The translations under genes and the position numbers were made by a program. The notes below the pieces were generated by a model. It was not told where the DNA came from. It worked only from the letters and a program-made list of their open reading frames with translations, and did not search any database. A stretch of 64,000 nt of DNA from Dactylellina haptotyla. Taxonomy: Eukaryota > Ascomycota > Orbiliomycetes > Orbiliales > Orbiliaceae. The stretch lies in contig CM062386.1 in assembly GCA_031310005.1 (NCBI GenBank), positions 1,178,001 to 1,242,000 on the forward strand. Direction: 5' to 3'. Positions 1 to 12,025 of the stretch are shown in pieces (positions within the stretch are counted from its first letter, which is position 1; each line of letters opens with the position of its first letter).

Positions 1-247
1 CTCTCACGAGTCCGAAGCGCGAATTTGCTCTTTTGAACATATCCCGTGCTAACATGGCTGCTCGCTCTCTCAGTACCTCACGTATCCGATCGGTCAACCA
101 ATTAGTAGATATTCTGTAGAATATTGTCAATATCTTTCATTCGATCCAATTCAATCTTACGATCTGAATCGACAATCGAACCCCTTTTAACGACATTTAA
201 AACTTAATATACCCGACTACCTGTACAACAGTATATAATCCAACAAA

Positions 248-745
248 ATGTCTACATCTCTATTCAACAACATCCTGCGCCGAAGCGAGGATGCCACTTC
301 GTCCAACTCGACCATCATTCAGCTCTTGACCGCCCTGGTCGTCATTTCCGGCCTTGGTCTAATTATTGGAGGAGCCTTGGTAGCTATCCGACGCATCAAG
401 AAGAAGAGGAGCGGCCCGACACTCCCAACCCACACTAGAAACCTCACCGTCACCACCATCCCATTCACAACATCCGGCAAGCGCACCTCATGGTTCGGAT
501 CCGAGAAGAACAGACCTGAATCCCCAACATCGCCTGTTCCCGAAATCAGAATCACATTCCCAGAGGAAGAAAGCGCCGATGGCAAGAGGAAGTCCGGCCG
601 TGTTGTTGTCGTTCAGGTCGGTGAGGCGGGCGCTGCTTTCGTCCGTGATATCGAGCCTGACAACCTCCCCCCTTACGCCAAGGGAGAGTTCTCGTCTGTG
701 GATCTCAGCAAAGTTGGTGGATTGAAGGAGAAGGAATGGGCTTAA
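248..745 (+). CDS. Small single-pass membrane protein, function unknown
   Basis: A single-exon frame of 165 residues. Residues about 1-21 are polar and carry an N-S-T glycosylation sequon. Residues about 23-46 form one hydrophobic segment rich in L, V, I and G, followed at once by the basic stretch IRRIKKKR, which suggests a cytosolic C-terminus. The tail of about 115 residues is polar and proline/serine-rich and looks disordered. There is no cleavable signal peptide, so the segment probably acts as a signal anchor. I chose the first ATG, which follows an A-rich leader. I do not recognise the family, and the topology is inferred from the charge pattern only. Confidence 0.6.
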   Translation: MSTSLFNNILRRSEDATSSNSTIIQLLTALVVISGLGLIIGGALVAIRRIKKKRSGPTLPTHTRNLTVTTIPFTTSGKRTSWFGSEKNRPESPTSPVPEIRITFPEEESADGKRKSGRVVVVQVGEAGAAFVRDIEPDNLPPYAKGEFSSVDLSKVGGLKEKEWA

Positions 746-1988
746 ATATGCAGGACGAGACACATAAAAATCTTGACACACATGTTGCCGCTTATTACCT
801 TGCTTTCCTGTTATCCTAAACTTTTAAAGAACAACCTGCAACCCCAAACTTTTTTCCGATATCATCATCGACACTTTTCTTCTTCTCAGATGTTGATATC
901 TTGGGCCGGTCAGGTATATATTTACCATATACTTCGAATTTATTCTATTTTTTCATTTAACCTACACTTCTCCTGAAGCGTCTTAGAAAAAGCAGAAGTT
1001 TATGTTGGCGTTCATAGACCGTGGTTGTTGTTGAGATACCCCTTACTTTTACCAGCAGAAGGCCTGATTGTGGATCCGACTCTTCTGACAACAATTGGTA
1101 TCGCCTGGCATCCTTTTCCCATGCAGGCATCTTTCGTCTCAAAAACGTTTACGCAAAAACGGTTTTGATCCTGTTCAAAACTTTTATTTTTTTGGTTCTT
1201 CTCTTCTATACTCTCTTTTGTTCAACTATTTTGGGAAATACTTTTTTCTTTAGATTTTTTTGTAATTTCTGCAACATGTACAATATATTAGTGGCAATAA
1301 CCAACCGGACGAAAACGAAAGAAATATCTCATTGATGATACTATATATATCTCACTCCATTTAAATATTCTCGAAATTTCCTTCATCGTAAATATTTAGG
1401 ATTTCTTTTTTATAGCGGGCCCCTGTCGCCGTTACATTCCTCGACCGATCGGTGTCTTAGTCCCTTTCCTGCCCACATGTTCTACATTCCAATATGAATT
1501 CTAGAATTTCCCAGGAGATGTTTCTGAAAAGAATGATGCGCGGGAAGGAAAAGAAAAATAGAAAAATGTAAAAGAAAGTTAAGCTTCCGGCACGCTCAGG
1601 GGCGATCCGACCATCCGGAGCGCGGATTTTCTGCTCACAAATCCGGTGAGCATTCTTCGATCGCCAATTTTCTTAAACGAGAGCCGGATTCGCATGAGCG
1701 AAACATGATTATCCGCCCCGATCGAATAACTAAGGTGCGCTCAATCGAACACGGTATTCCTTGGAAATCCCACTATAGACGAAGCGCAAAAAATTCCATG
1801 GCGGTAAATATGTTTCCCAATTTTTCGCTCACATCACAATCGCCGGGCGGGGAAGGAAGGGAGAGTTATTCGGGTTTACAAATCTGGAGTCGCTGGTTTT
1901 CAATCTTTTCAGACAAATTTAGCGGAAGGGACCAGCGGGAAGAATCGCCATCTGAAAGAGGAGGGTAGGTACAAGTACCAGTTCGAAA
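746..1988. other. Intergenic region, no gene seen
   Basis: The first 600 bases are T-rich and fit the 3' flank of the upstream gene. Frames here are short, T/F-rich and lack coding character. A small hairpin with 6-bp arms GCTCAC/GTGAGC and a 7-nt loop lies near 1634-1652. Nothing else can be supported. Confidence 0.5.
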
Positions 1989-2612
1989 ATGGCAATTTCA
2001 CGGCCGAAACAGACAAAACTCCGCATTTACAAATTCATCGCATGTTTTCTTTGGAAGGTAAAATACCCTGTCAAATGCATGAAGGGTCTTGTTAGAAGAG
2101 TCGTCGAATTCGAAGAGGAGCGCGAAAGAGACCGGCTACTCAACGCTACGCGCCACGGGAGGTATTTACTGCACAGATGCGTTATCGAGAACAATGATGA
2201 GTTTTTCCAATCTAAAGGCGCAGAACTATCGTTCCTGGTGACGCTTACATACAAAGAGTATTTGTTGATGAAACGGTATATTGGTTTCCTGAGCACGGGA
2301 GGTGGGATGGACACACAAGGTAAAAACGACAAGATGGACAGTTTTATAGTAGCCGCTTTGGGGCTTGATGACGCGAGGTACTGGTTGTCATCGGTATCCG
2401 CGAGGGAGCCATGGGATGAAGAAACGAGGAAGCATCATTACGCTACTCTTTGCGAGAAATATGGCGAACTAATACGTCGGATGGAAGAGAGCCATTCAGA
2501 TGTGTCAGACAGGCAGAGCTCAGAGATGATAGAGGTATTTCACGGCTATCCACTACAAGTTGGTATTCCACGCCGCCGCCATGCAGCTACCAAAGATGAC
2601 AGCCCTGAATGA
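1989..2612 (+). CDS. Hypothetical protein, unrecognised
   Basis: A single open frame of 207 residues starting at an ATG in the context AAAATGG. The product is charged and basic near its N-terminus. It has a helical, E/R-rich block near residues 37-50 and another helical stretch near residues 145-170. There is no signal peptide and no clear membrane segment. The C-terminus is basic and polar. I recognise no domain or catalytic motif. Composition is more protein-like than that of shadow frames, and a small hairpin lies downstream at 2707-2727. It may be a lineage-restricted gene, or an exon of something longer. No function is proposed. Confidence 0.4.
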   Translation: MAISRPKQTKLRIYKFIACFLWKVKYPVKCMKGLVRRVVEFEEERERDRLLNATRHGRYLLHRCVIENNDEFFQSKGAELSFLVTLTYKEYLLMKRYIGFLSTGGGMDTQGKNDKMDSFIVAALGLDDARYWLSSVSAREPWDEETRKHHYATLCEKYGELIRRMEESHSDVSDRQSSEMIEVFHGYPLQVGIPRRRHAATKDDSPE

Positions 2613-3357
2613 GAGGCTTCAGAGGTAGATATCGACCTGTATATTTAGAAATAGATCTATAGCACCATGAAGCAGACTTACTTTCCTATTCCGTAACAGG
2701 AAGCCTAGAGAGAGTAAGCCTCTCTCTCACGCTAGAATAACTGAGAAACACAAATGTCATCATCCATGATCTAGAATACGAATATGATTACCTTTCTCTA
2801 TTAATTTCGCGTGATAACAAGAACGGGAGGTGCCTGTGAAGGTGCGTACCGTGCCACTTCGCCGGGGGTTTCTGGACTCCGGGAGAACGTGTTGCCTTGT
2901 TACATTTTCCTTCCTCCCAAGCCCCTGTTCGTAACGAACCCCAAACACGAAAACTCCAAGACGCCAAAAAAAAAGAGAAGAGAGTGTTATTTCTTCTGAA
3001 TATGAGGATTGAGCAAAGCTGACAGACGCGACGTGAGCGACATACAAACCTCGGGACAACCCGTACGTATCCTTCTTCTCCTCCCTGACATGGCAGATCT
3101 GCCAAACAATGGCATGGACAAGATAGGGTAACCGAAATTGAGATGGGTGTATTGTAGTCGCCAAAGGGAAGGGATTCTATACCCACATGGAAGCGGCGGA
3201 CAACGGAACGAATTCAAGCCCGTAAGAAGAATACAATTGCATACCCGTGAGGAATAGAAGACTCGGAAAAACCTCGACACCCGAGTATATCCTGCAACAA
3301 AGCGTCAGCCAATTTATCGGGGAGCACGTTTGCCGATAGACAGCAAGAGAGGAAGCA
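2613..3357. other. Intergenic region upstream of GPI13
   Basis: Holds the 3' flank of the preceding gene and the promoter and leader of GPI13. Several overlapping minus-strand frames here disagree with each other and look like noise. Apart from the hairpin at 2707-2727 I see no specific site. Confidence 0.5.
2707..2727. repeat. Small perfect hairpin after the 1989-2612 gene
   Basis: An 8-bp purine/pyrimidine stem (AGAGAGAG at 2707-2714 and CTCTCTCT at 2720-2727) closes a 5-nt loop. It lies about 95 nt after the stop codon. It may only be a simple-sequence inverted repeat. Confidence 0.35.
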
Positions 3358-6300
3358 ATGTCGGAACTGGACGATATATTTGCGCAAGTACCCCGGCGAA
3401 CAGCCACAAAGTTCTCGAAACATGGACCGGGGAACCTGGAGGAGCTTGCGAAAGCTAGAGCCGTTCAGAAGGAGGATGCTGAAGAGAGGATTTTCGCCGC
3501 CCAGAAAGCGAAGGCGTTGATGGACCAGAAGACGAGGGAGTTCAAGATCTCTCATGGACTCGTTGTCCTATTTTTCTTGTGGATAGCGTATACCCAGGTT
3601 GTTGGTGTATTTTTGTTCACAAAAGGTTTCCTGTTAAGCAGGCTGGTTCTGGAGTCAAAGTCTGAATGCGCTGTGTCCCCATTATCAGAGGCAACGTATA
3701 AAGCCGAACCTGGAGATGGCTGCTGGCACCCGAAAACCTTCGACAAGGCCGTTATTATCCTTATCGATGCGCTGCGATATGATTTCACAGTGCCTCAAGT
3801 GGACGCTAATGGTATACCATCGATTGAGCATTACCATAACAACTTCAAGACACTTCATGAAATCGCAGTCAAGAATCCAGAGAACGCCTTCTTACTGCCG
3901 TTCATCGCGGACCCACCGACCACAACACTACAGCGGCTGAAGGGATTGACTACGGGAACACTACCAACATTTATGGACGCGGGCTCTAACTTTGATGGAA
4001 CAGCTATCGATGAGGACAACTTTATTGCCCAGCTTAATAGCACGGGGAAGAAGATCGCATTCATGGGCGACGACACTTGGACAGCACTGTTTCCTGGATA
4101 CTTTGACATTGAACACCCTTACGAATCACTGAACGTCTGGGATCTTCACACTGTGGACGAGGGTGTCTTGACGCACATGTTTCCTCTTCTCCACCCGAGC
4201 AATACTTCTTCCTGGGATGTTATGATTGGCCACTTCTTAGGCGTGGACCACGCCGGCCATCGGTACGGCCCGGACCACCCGGCTATGGCGGCGAAACAGA
4301 AGCAGATGGATAAGTTTGTACAAGATCTTGTCAAGGCTGTGGATGATGACACGTTAGTCGTGATAATGGGTGATCATGGCATGGATCCCAAAGGTGATCA
4401 CGGTGGGGAGTCTCAATTGGAATTGGAAGCCGCCCTGTGGATGTATTCTAGGAAGGGGTTGTTTGGCAGGATACCCGGGTTTGAGGCGCCTCCTAAAAGC
4501 GCGGAGGAAAGGTCAGTCGCCCAGATTGATCTCGTGCCGACGTTGGCACTGCTACTCGGTCTGCCGATACCATTCAACAACTTGGGCGGTCCAATTCCGG
4601 AAGCGTTTATTGGGAGAAACAGCGACAAATGGGATAACCTCGCTAATGCCGCGAGATTAACGAGTTCTCAAATTGAGAGATACCAAAAAGGCTACGCAGT
4701 AGCTCGAAACGACGATCTCAATGTTGAGACGAGAACCACGAAGCTATGGCGGGAGGCGGAGGCAAAATTACAAGCAGGCTCTGCGCGGACCACCCAGGAA
4801 TACTGGCGAAGCATCCACGGAGCTTTCTTGCACCACCAGAAAGAAACCTTAGGAGTTTGCAAGGATATGTGGGCTCGCTTCGACCTTGTAAGCATGTTGC
4901 TCGGTATCATAGTTTTGGTTGGTAGTGTGATATCAATCTCGGTCTTCGCCAGAGGAATAACTGGGGATATGAAAGAAATTACTGGCTGGCTAGCTGGTAG
5001 ATGTGCGGCTGGGACTGTACTTGGTGGCGTCGCTGGATATGCATTTCAATTAACAGAACTGTCGGATCTCAGCCGGTTGAGGCTTGCACTCTTCGGATCA
5101 AGTGCTTTTGGGCTCGTCGCTTTTTTCGTCAGTATGTCGTTCGTCCACCGACGACTACAGAATATAATCCCAACCTCGATTTTCAGTGTCATGGCTCTTC
5201 TTTTCACTGTCCTCCAAGGCGCCATGTTTGCTGCAAATTCTTTCACAATCTGGGAAGACAGAATCCTCACGTTCTTCTTGGGCTCATTTGGCGCTGTCGC
5301 TTTTTGCTATTCATTCAGGCAGGAAGATCCGGCTATGAGAACACTGGGTGCCACGCAATCCGTCATCTTTATGATTCTCACCTGGATAGCCTCGTTCTCG
5401 AGACTCTGTCGTGAGGAGCAGATGCCTTACTGCGAATCTACGTACTACGCATCTGCTACCTCATCCGTATCCTCCCCATTTAGTCTCCTGCTTTTATACT
5501 TCGTTGCTCTAGCCTTCCCATCAATCGTAAAATCATACTACACTGGGACAAAGTCCTACGAAGGTCCTGCGCAGCTTTATATCGGATTTGCCCTACGAAT
5601 CGGGCTGGTGTGTAATGCCTTATATTGGACTTTGGACTCCGCGGACAACGGCGAGTGGATCAACATCCCAACATCATTGCTCAAGCTTGCAAAACATACA
5701 ATAGCCCAGGTAGTCCTCGCTCTCGCCTTCATAGGCGGTAATTTTGGCTTCGGCTGGGCGGAACCATGCCTCGGCATCCAGACCGACGATGCTACCACCG
5801 CAGAAGATAAACCTGCCGCCGGACCAGAAAAGCAGTCTTCCGGCGCATCAACTTCATCCCACCACTCCGCACCCCCAGCATCATCGGCACCAAACCCGGA
5901 ATTAACACCAACCCGCATCACGATTCTCGGCTACGCCAACCTCCATGGCTCCCGTTTCTTCCTCCTCCCGCTAACATGGTACATCGGCCTCGCACTCCTC
6001 CAAAAGCCCCTCGGCGGGGCCTCCATGGCCGCTCTCCTTTGGCAGATCCTCGCACTGCTCGAAATAATCGACTCCAACGGCCTCTCAGACTCTCCGATAG
6101 GTCCTGTAATCCTCGCCATGCTCGGTTCATCACATTACTTCTCCACAGGGCACCAGGCAACCCTAAGTTCCATCCAATGGGAAACGGCGTTCATCCCCAC
6201 GGACACGATACGGCAGCCGTGGTCCGCGCTGCTCATGGTGGGGAACCAATGGGGCCCACAGATCCTCGCGACGGTGGCGGTGCCCACGCTCGCACTATGG

Positions 6301-6570
6301 AAACAGCCGGCGAAGGAGCCCGGATTGTTAGGGAAGGTTGTGCGGGTATGTGCTACTTATGTGGCGTATCACGCGACGATTGCGACTTGCACGGTGCTGT
6401 GGGCGGGGCATTTGCGAAGGCATTTGATGCTTTATCGGGTGTTCTCACCGCGGTTCATGTTGGGGGCGCTGGTACTGTTGATTGCTGATGTTTTGACGGT
6501 GCTCGTCGGGGTTATGGGTGTTCGGTGGAACTTTTTGAGCATAGGCGAGATTTTTGGGTTTGCAGCATGA
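3358..6570 (+). CDS. GPI13: GPI ethanolamine phosphate transferase 3 (Gpi13/PIG-O)
   Basis: A single exon of 1070 residues. In the ER this enzyme adds phosphoethanolamine to the third mannose of the GPI-anchor precursor, the group that later links the anchor to proteins. Residues about 66-90 form the N-terminal membrane anchor. The lumenal alkaline-phosphatase-like domain follows, with the metal-site motif IILIDALRYDF (Asp137), the PTTT segment near 187-190 holding the likely threonine nucleophile, GDDTW near 238, GVDHAGHRYGPDHP near 295-308, and GDHGMDPKGDHGG near 347-359. The Asp-His-x-Gly-His-x-x-Gly-Pro form matches PIG-O rather than Mcd4/PIG-N. From about residue 505 onward come many hydrophobic membrane helices. 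Length fits the family. It converges with the Mg2+ transporter gene. Confidence 0.93.
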   Translation: MSELDDIFAQVPRRTATKFSKHGPGNLEELAKARAVQKEDAEERIFAAQKAKALMDQKTREFKISHGLVVLFFLWIAYTQVVGVFLFTKGFLLSRLVLESKSECAVSPLSEATYKAEPGDGCWHPKTFDKAVIILIDALRYDFTVPQVDANGIPSIEHYHNNFKTLHEIAVKNPENAFLLPFIADPPTTTLQRLKGLTTGTLPTFMDAGSNFDGTAIDEDNFIAQLNSTGKKIAFMGDDTWTALFPGYFDIEHPYESLNVWDLHTVDEGVLTHMFPLLHPSNTSSWDVMIGHFLGVDHAGHRYGPDHPAMAAKQKQMDKFVQDLVKAVDDDTLVVIMGDHGMDPKGDHGGESQLELEAALWMYSRKGLFGRIPGFEAPPKSAEERSVAQIDLVPTLALLLGLPIPFNNLGGPIPEAFIGRNSDKWDNLANAARLTSSQIERYQKGYAVARNDDLNVETRTTKLWREAEAKLQAGSARTTQEYWRSIHGAFLHHQKETLGVCKDMWARFDLVSMLLGIIVLVGSVISISVFARGITGDMKEITGWLAGRCAAGTVLGGVAGYAFQLTELSDLSRLRLALFGSSAFGLVAFFVSMSFVHRRLQNIIPTSIFSVMALLFTVLQGAMFAANSFTIWEDRILTFFLGSFGAVAFCYSFRQEDPAMRTLGATQSVIFMILTWIASFSRLCREEQMPYCESTYYASATSSVSSPFSLLLLYFVALAFPSIVKSYYTGTKSYEGPAQLYIGFALRIGLVCNALYWTLDSADNGEWINIPTSLLKLAKHTIAQVVLALAFIGGNFGFGWAEPCLGIQTDDATTAEDKPAAGPEKQSSGASTSSHHSAPPASSAPNPELTPTRITILGYANLHGSRFFLLPLTWYIGLALLQKPLGGASMAALLWQILALLEIIDSNGLSDSPIGPVILAMLGSSHYFSTGHQATLSSIQWETAFIPTDTIRQPWSALLMVGNQWGPQILATVAVPTLALWKQPAKEPGLLGKVVRVCATYVAYHATIATCTVLWAGHLRRHLMLYRVFSPRFMLGALVLLIADVLTVLVGVMGVRWNFLSIGEIFGFAA

Positions 6571-7110
6571 GAGGATAGCTTGGTGGCTGTAGACCACTCT
6601 GCTTCGCAGAGGTGTTGCAACGCAACACAGTTGGGACTGGTTCAACGAGACCACTGTAGACATTATTATTAAGCAATTTTAGATCAAATAATTCTATATA
6701 TTGTTTGATTCTTGGTTGGGAGTAATCTAGAGGAACTCTACGGGCGGGCAATAAGGTCCAATTGAGTAAAGAGAAAAATCATTTTATCTGACTTTATGAT
6801 ACTCTGTATCTATGTCTAATAAATGCTTCTAAATGTTCATCATTACATGATAACTTCGTTAAGAGCGCTGTAAAATGAATGCCGAAGATGTAGTGTATGA
6901 TTTTATAAGAACGCATGCTGTGAAGCAAGTGATTGTCTAGAAGGGGATATTTATGTGGAACCAGGTTTAAAAAAATCGCAAATATTAAAACAAAAACTTC
7001 AAATCAACAAGTGGTATAAGGACAGTGGAAAATAAAAAATGCAACGCAAGAAAGAGTGACAGATCATGGTCATAAAGAAGGTGGTAGTGGTGGTTATGGC
7101 GGCTTATCGT
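6571..7110. other. Convergent 3' flanks of GPI13 and the CorA gene
   Basis: AT-rich sequence between two stop codons that face each other. It should hold both polyadenylation regions. No gene or distinct element seen. Confidence 0.5.
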
Positions 7111-9113
7111 TCAGATGTACTTCAGCCTCCTTGCGGTTATCAAGCTGACAACCACGAATACGACGATAATCCCAATGATTCCGAAGAACCAACCAAGATT
7201 GCCGCTTTCCCTTCCGGGAACTGGTACGTTCATACCAAAGAGACCACAGATGAGATTCAACGGCACAAGCACCGTCGCGATAACAGTAATCTTGCCGAGG
7301 ACCTCATTGGTACGATTATTGCTCTCCATATGGTCAACGGACAGCTGCGCAAGGTAATTGCTGTGGGACCGCGACAGCATCTTTTCGAAGTGACTGAGAT
7401 TGCTCATCATGGTGATAACGTGGTCCTGGATGTCGCCGAGATAGAGACCGATGTCGCTGCGCGGGGTGACCGAGTATTGCTCGTTGCAGCGCTTAGCGAA
7501 GCCCTTGATGACATCGGCCTTTCCACCCAAAAGGCGCATAAGAGTCATCACTTTCTTGCGGCAGTCGCCGATTCGCTTAAGCATGACCGAGAAGTCGGAG
7601 GAACGAGCGACGAAGACGGCGTCTTCGATCGCGTCAGTCTCCTTCTCGATTTCATGAATGATAGGACCGAAGGAGTCGGTGATGTCGTCGCTGGAGATTG
7701 ATGTTAGTAAATGACTCTTATCAAAGTATCTCGGAAAGGGAATTAAACTCACATCATAGCGTAGCAAATCCAGTCGGAGGACAGGGCAACGTAGTCTCGC
7801 AATTGCCTGATACGCTTCCTCACGTTGGAGGCGTGAGGGTATGGCGAAAAGTGAAAGCTAAGGACTCCTCCACGGAAGACAACAAGGTATACATTGGTCG
7901 GTTCGAGGAAGTCTTCGCTTTCCTCGTCCGTAATGAAGGAGCGAAATGAAACAAAGTAGTAGCTACGGAAGAGTTCAACTTTCTCGCGAGTTTCTTGGAC
8001 CCTGATGTCTTCGTAAGTCAACGGATGGAGAGAGAAAGCTCGCCATATCATCTTCATTTCCGCCTCGGTGGGGCATTCGACGTCAAGCCACCAGACATTG
8101 TCTTCTCCGCCGAAAAGGCCTTCGAACGTCTCACCATCTCCGATCAAGGATGGGAAGTTCGCAGCGTGGACGGTCCCTTCGAGCTCTGAGCTAAAGAAGC
8201 TGAATCGATCCGGTTGTTGAGTGGCACGACCCCGTCTCCTGGGTACGAGGCCATTGGGGTCCTTCTCGTTGAAGATGATGCTGTCGTCATCGTCCTCGAT
8301 GGCGCACTCATCTTCCTCCGGTGGCGGAGTGCGCTTGAACTTGAACGGGATTGTTTGTCTAGAGTAAGTGTTCTGTACGGACGCAGTGCTCATCTTCCGG
8401 GGGCGTTGGCATGATCGATTCCGAATCTGGCTCTGCTGGGTGATAAAGTCCTCCATTTCGTCAAAGTCAATCTTCCATTTGTTGGCGACATCTGGCATGG
8501 GGAAGCAAACATCCTCCTCTGCCTTCTCTGGTGTTTCGTCATCCCCAGAGTTGGTGGCATGGAGATTTTCGAAGCTGCCATTGCGGCGGGAAGCCGATCT
8601 TCGGAGTGAGATTAAATCTGACGGAGCATGGGTGCTGTCGATTGTTCCAGAGCGGCCCTTACGTCGGGTGGGTGCAAAGGCGTCGATTGAGTTGGGTGGA
8701 GAAGGTGAGCGAGACCTGCTCTCCTCACACTCAACGAAGGTTGGCTGATTGACTTGCTGACGACGGGCAGCGCTCTCTCCCCTTGGGCGAGTTCTTGTCG
8801 GACTGGCGGAAGGCTCGAAATCGTAGCGGGCTGGCGAGAGATGGTCGTCGTCCGAGGAGTCCTCCATAACAATGTTGCCGACGATGATATCATCGGACGA
8901 TTGGGAGTTCCTTCGGACCGCCTCGTTCAAGTGATACTCAAATTGGTTTGTGAATTCTTGCTCAGCCGCCTCTGGCGTGACGACGCTTGGTCGACGGCCG
9001 GAAGGCGGTTGCAAAGAATTGTGCCTGGGCAGCGAGTGCGGTTGGAAGCGATGGTCGTGGAGGTCCTCCTGGAAGGCGCGCTCCTCGGTAGGGCTGTTTT
9101 CTTGGTCTGCCAT
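7111..9113 (-). CDS. CorA-type Mg2+ transporter (Alr1/Mnr2 family)
   Basis: Two exons, 9113-7753 and 7690-7111, joined in frame across a GTGAGT...CTCCAG intron of 62 nt, giving 646 residues. CorA proteins form pentameric Mg2+ channels. Residues about 1-330 are polar, Ser/Arg-rich and probably disordered and cytosolic. The CorA domain covers the rest, with two C-terminal membrane helices (about 588-605 and 618-640). The hallmark Gly-Met-Asn motif sits at 606-608 at the end of the first helix, followed by VPVPG. The C-terminal tail is very short. Fungal relatives act at the plasma membrane (Alr1) or vacuole (Mnr2). I cannot tell which this is, though the long acidic/Ser-rich N-terminus is compatible with either. 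Confidence 0.92.
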
Positions 9114-12025
9114 TTTGACTGCTTTTTCGGTAGTTGATTAAACGACTGCCTGTTGTTTTTGATAACTATGACCGCTATCTGAAAAAATTTTGGTTTTTGA
9201 GTTATAGAATTATGGACACAATGGATCAGGCGAGCGAAAATCTACGAGATATCGTTAGTCTCCGTACGTTACGAAAGAGAATGGGATGTAGAGGATTTGA
9301 GACATACAACCAAAGATTGGCTATTATTCGGCCCTTAGTTGACCTTTTGACAAGTGAGCCAGCTGGGCAGGCTGCTCACCTCGCACGGTTTGTCAATTTG
9401 ACTGATGGTGGTTGAGGGATTGGGACCCTCAAAGGCGCAAAGTCGGCTGGGCGAAGACGGGTCCAGAGACTTGAACCGGGACGAATAAGGTCAACTTATC
9501 CCATCGAGACGGGTACGGGGAGGAGGGTGGACAAGGTTGTGATATCAATTATCGGCTGGTTGGATGCGTGTGTGATATAAACTTCTACGGTGTCGAGGTC
9601 GGTCTAATTATGGTGGTTGCTTGACGTCTCCGCAGACCATAAGTCGCGGCCCGAGGAGGGGGTAGGAGTGAGTGAACTTGAAGAAGCCGTGAGCCGCCAA
9701 CTTGGTAACTACGACGTTTGGTAACGCCGCTTGGGAAACGGAGATGTGAAGGTATGCAGCGTCCCGCTCCCGATATCCTGCGACCGAACTGATGTGAGGA
9801 TGAGAGGCGCCGGGTGTGGCTGCTGTCTTGGTACGGGGGGGATTGGGGTTTTCCTAGAAACTCGAAGGGGGCGAGAATTTGAACGGAAGGACGTGGCGGA
9901 CAGGAATCCGGTTCGATTGATTGTTATTTGAATACTCGAAACGAGGGAACAGTCGAGATTGAAATTGGGGGTTGAAGTTGAGGTTGAGGTTGAAACGTTT
10001 TCTTGACGATGGGATTGTTGTTGTTGTTGGTGGACAAAAGAGAACCAAACCACTCTTCTTCCCTCGCTCTCCTAAAACAAAACTACCGCAACAGCTAGCT
10101 GGATCCTGCTGACAAACACCGCTGGCCAAAAGTCGGACGACTGGGTCGTGATTACTGATTACTATTTTATTTTATTTTACTGTATGTTATTGCAGAGCAG
10201 GGCCTGCAGGGTGGTGTGATTGAAGGTTGGAATAGAAGGAACAGTACAATGTGGAACGGGAGGGAAGCGAGGAAGGAGAGGATGGGAATGCTCGATGTTA
10301 TATTTCCTGCCCTTCCCTCTGCGGGCTGGGAGGCCAACCCGAACCCACGCCGGTCCCTTTTCTGGCCCATTCCGCTACTAAGCTTCTGCACTGCGACGAG
10401 GGCCTCATTCGCTCCTTGCTCGCTCGCACATACTATCCTTCCTTCTTTTTTTCTTTCTTTCTTTTCTTCTTCTTTTCTGTTTGACGTGCACGCAAGGAAG
10501 AATTTTTGAGACAAACCACCTGTTATTTTTTTGGGGGTTCTCCCGTTTGCTCGCCGCATCGAGCTCGTCGCTTTCGGCCGCATACATGCTATCTCTGCAT
10601 CCATTTCGAACATTTGCCTGTACGTCTATCTCTCTCACAGACCTGTCCTCGCAGATGCAATGCAACGATATTATTGGCAGTGGATCCTCAGAGTCACGGA
10701 GGAGGAGGAGCAGGTCTCTTCCCCTTTGTGAATTCACTCAGGGTTGTCATTCAGTCATATCGCACAGCACTGTGCTCAATTTCAAATTTCCTTCTTATCT
10801 CTCGCATTTAAAACACTCTTTTAAGCACCGTCCCACCTGCACCACCTCCAAATAGACGCCAGTCTGATATCACATTCCAGGACCCTGTCCAACGATTGCT
10901 CGGTTTCTCTCCGCCGTCCGCAGGAAAGACTCTCGCTACGTTGCTTGGGGTCTTGGGCGGATCGAGGTGGTGCAGGCGGCGGGGGACCCGGTCCAGAAAT
11001 CCAATGCGCTTGGTTGCATTGGGTTACTCACCCATTTTTTCCAGTCTGATTGATATCAAGCCGAAAAGCTGAAAGTAGAGCATATCAAAAAAGAGTAAAG
11101 CAGGAAAGCAAAAATCCCTCGTCAGCTTGGAGATGGCCTCGATTGTCTGGCCCATCGATTGCTGTCACAGGAACCGAGAAAAATTCACCGTGCCCTGGAT
11201 TTCTTATCGCGTAATGTTTTTACCAACTGCCCAAAATGCTTGCCGTCCTGAAGAGTCCTCCTCAAGACAGGCAAAAATTTTCGTTCTTGGTCGTTAGCCC
11301 CCAGTGCCCCAAGCGCTCCTCCACCGCCCGTTGGAGCAGTTGACTCTGCAAGAACTCGGTTTTTCCTTTTCGCTCAGCTCCGCTTTCTCGGTCAGCTGTA
11401 ACGTCAGCTATCGCTCGAGTAATTTAGTCCTCCTCATCGGTGGTCTTTTTTTTTTTTTTTTTGCACCATGTGGTCTACCCTATGACGAAATACGATAGGC
11501 TGCTGGTGCTCTGTTCCGTCCGAAGACTCGTGCCGCCGCTCACCGCTGCGCTGACCAAGAGGGATCTCCTGGTTGGCTCCGGAGGCAAATGTGGAGCTGA
11601 GTGGAATAAAAAAAGCTTTTCTCATCGAAAGCTTTTATTTTTTGGGGGGTTTGTCCCCGTTCCTTCGAGAACCAGGTTCCTTGCATCGAACATCCCCCAT
11701 GCCCCTAGCCAGCCCGAAGCCAAGATACCGGGTTATGCATGCCAAGGGGTTTTAATTCAGAAGTTTCTTCATGGCGCTCTGGCTATTAGTAACGAGACCG
11801 AGAGCCTATTCGTCTATTCGTGGGTCTATGTCGATAAACCATCAGATATTAGAATATAGACTCGTTGAAACGAGTTTGAGGTATGGATTTCTTATAAATA
11901 GGGTAGAAAGAACCTGTCACTAAGCTTCGATTTGATCACTACCCCTATTGGTCAATGCTTCCAATTCACACATGGCTACTCGGGAGAAGTCCGGGCAAGC
12001 TTCGATCAAGTGGCCGCTTGTTTAT
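9114..12025. other. 2.9-kb gene-free stretch upstream of the CorA gene
   Basis: This contains the CorA promoter and leader and the 3' flank of the TACO1-like gene. Open frames in it are low-complexity or overlap on both strands without a protein-like composition. It has T-runs (11450-11462), a pyrimidine tract near 10440-10480, and an imperfect inverted repeat around AAAGCTTT at 11609-11641. No gene is supported; an unannotated non-coding transcript is possible but not shown. Confidence 0.45.

Noticed and set aside
7066-7701. 211-residue plus-strand frame
   Set aside because: Antisense shadow of the CorA exon 2, which carries the Gly-Met-Asn motif and membrane helices.
9134-9415. 93-residue plus-strand frame next to the CorA start
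   Set aside because: No motif, no family resemblance and it lies in the CorA promoter; not enough to call a gene.
11609-11641. Inverted repeat around AAAGCTTT
   Set aside because: Imperfect, A/T-run driven and not placed at the end of any gene; probably chance.
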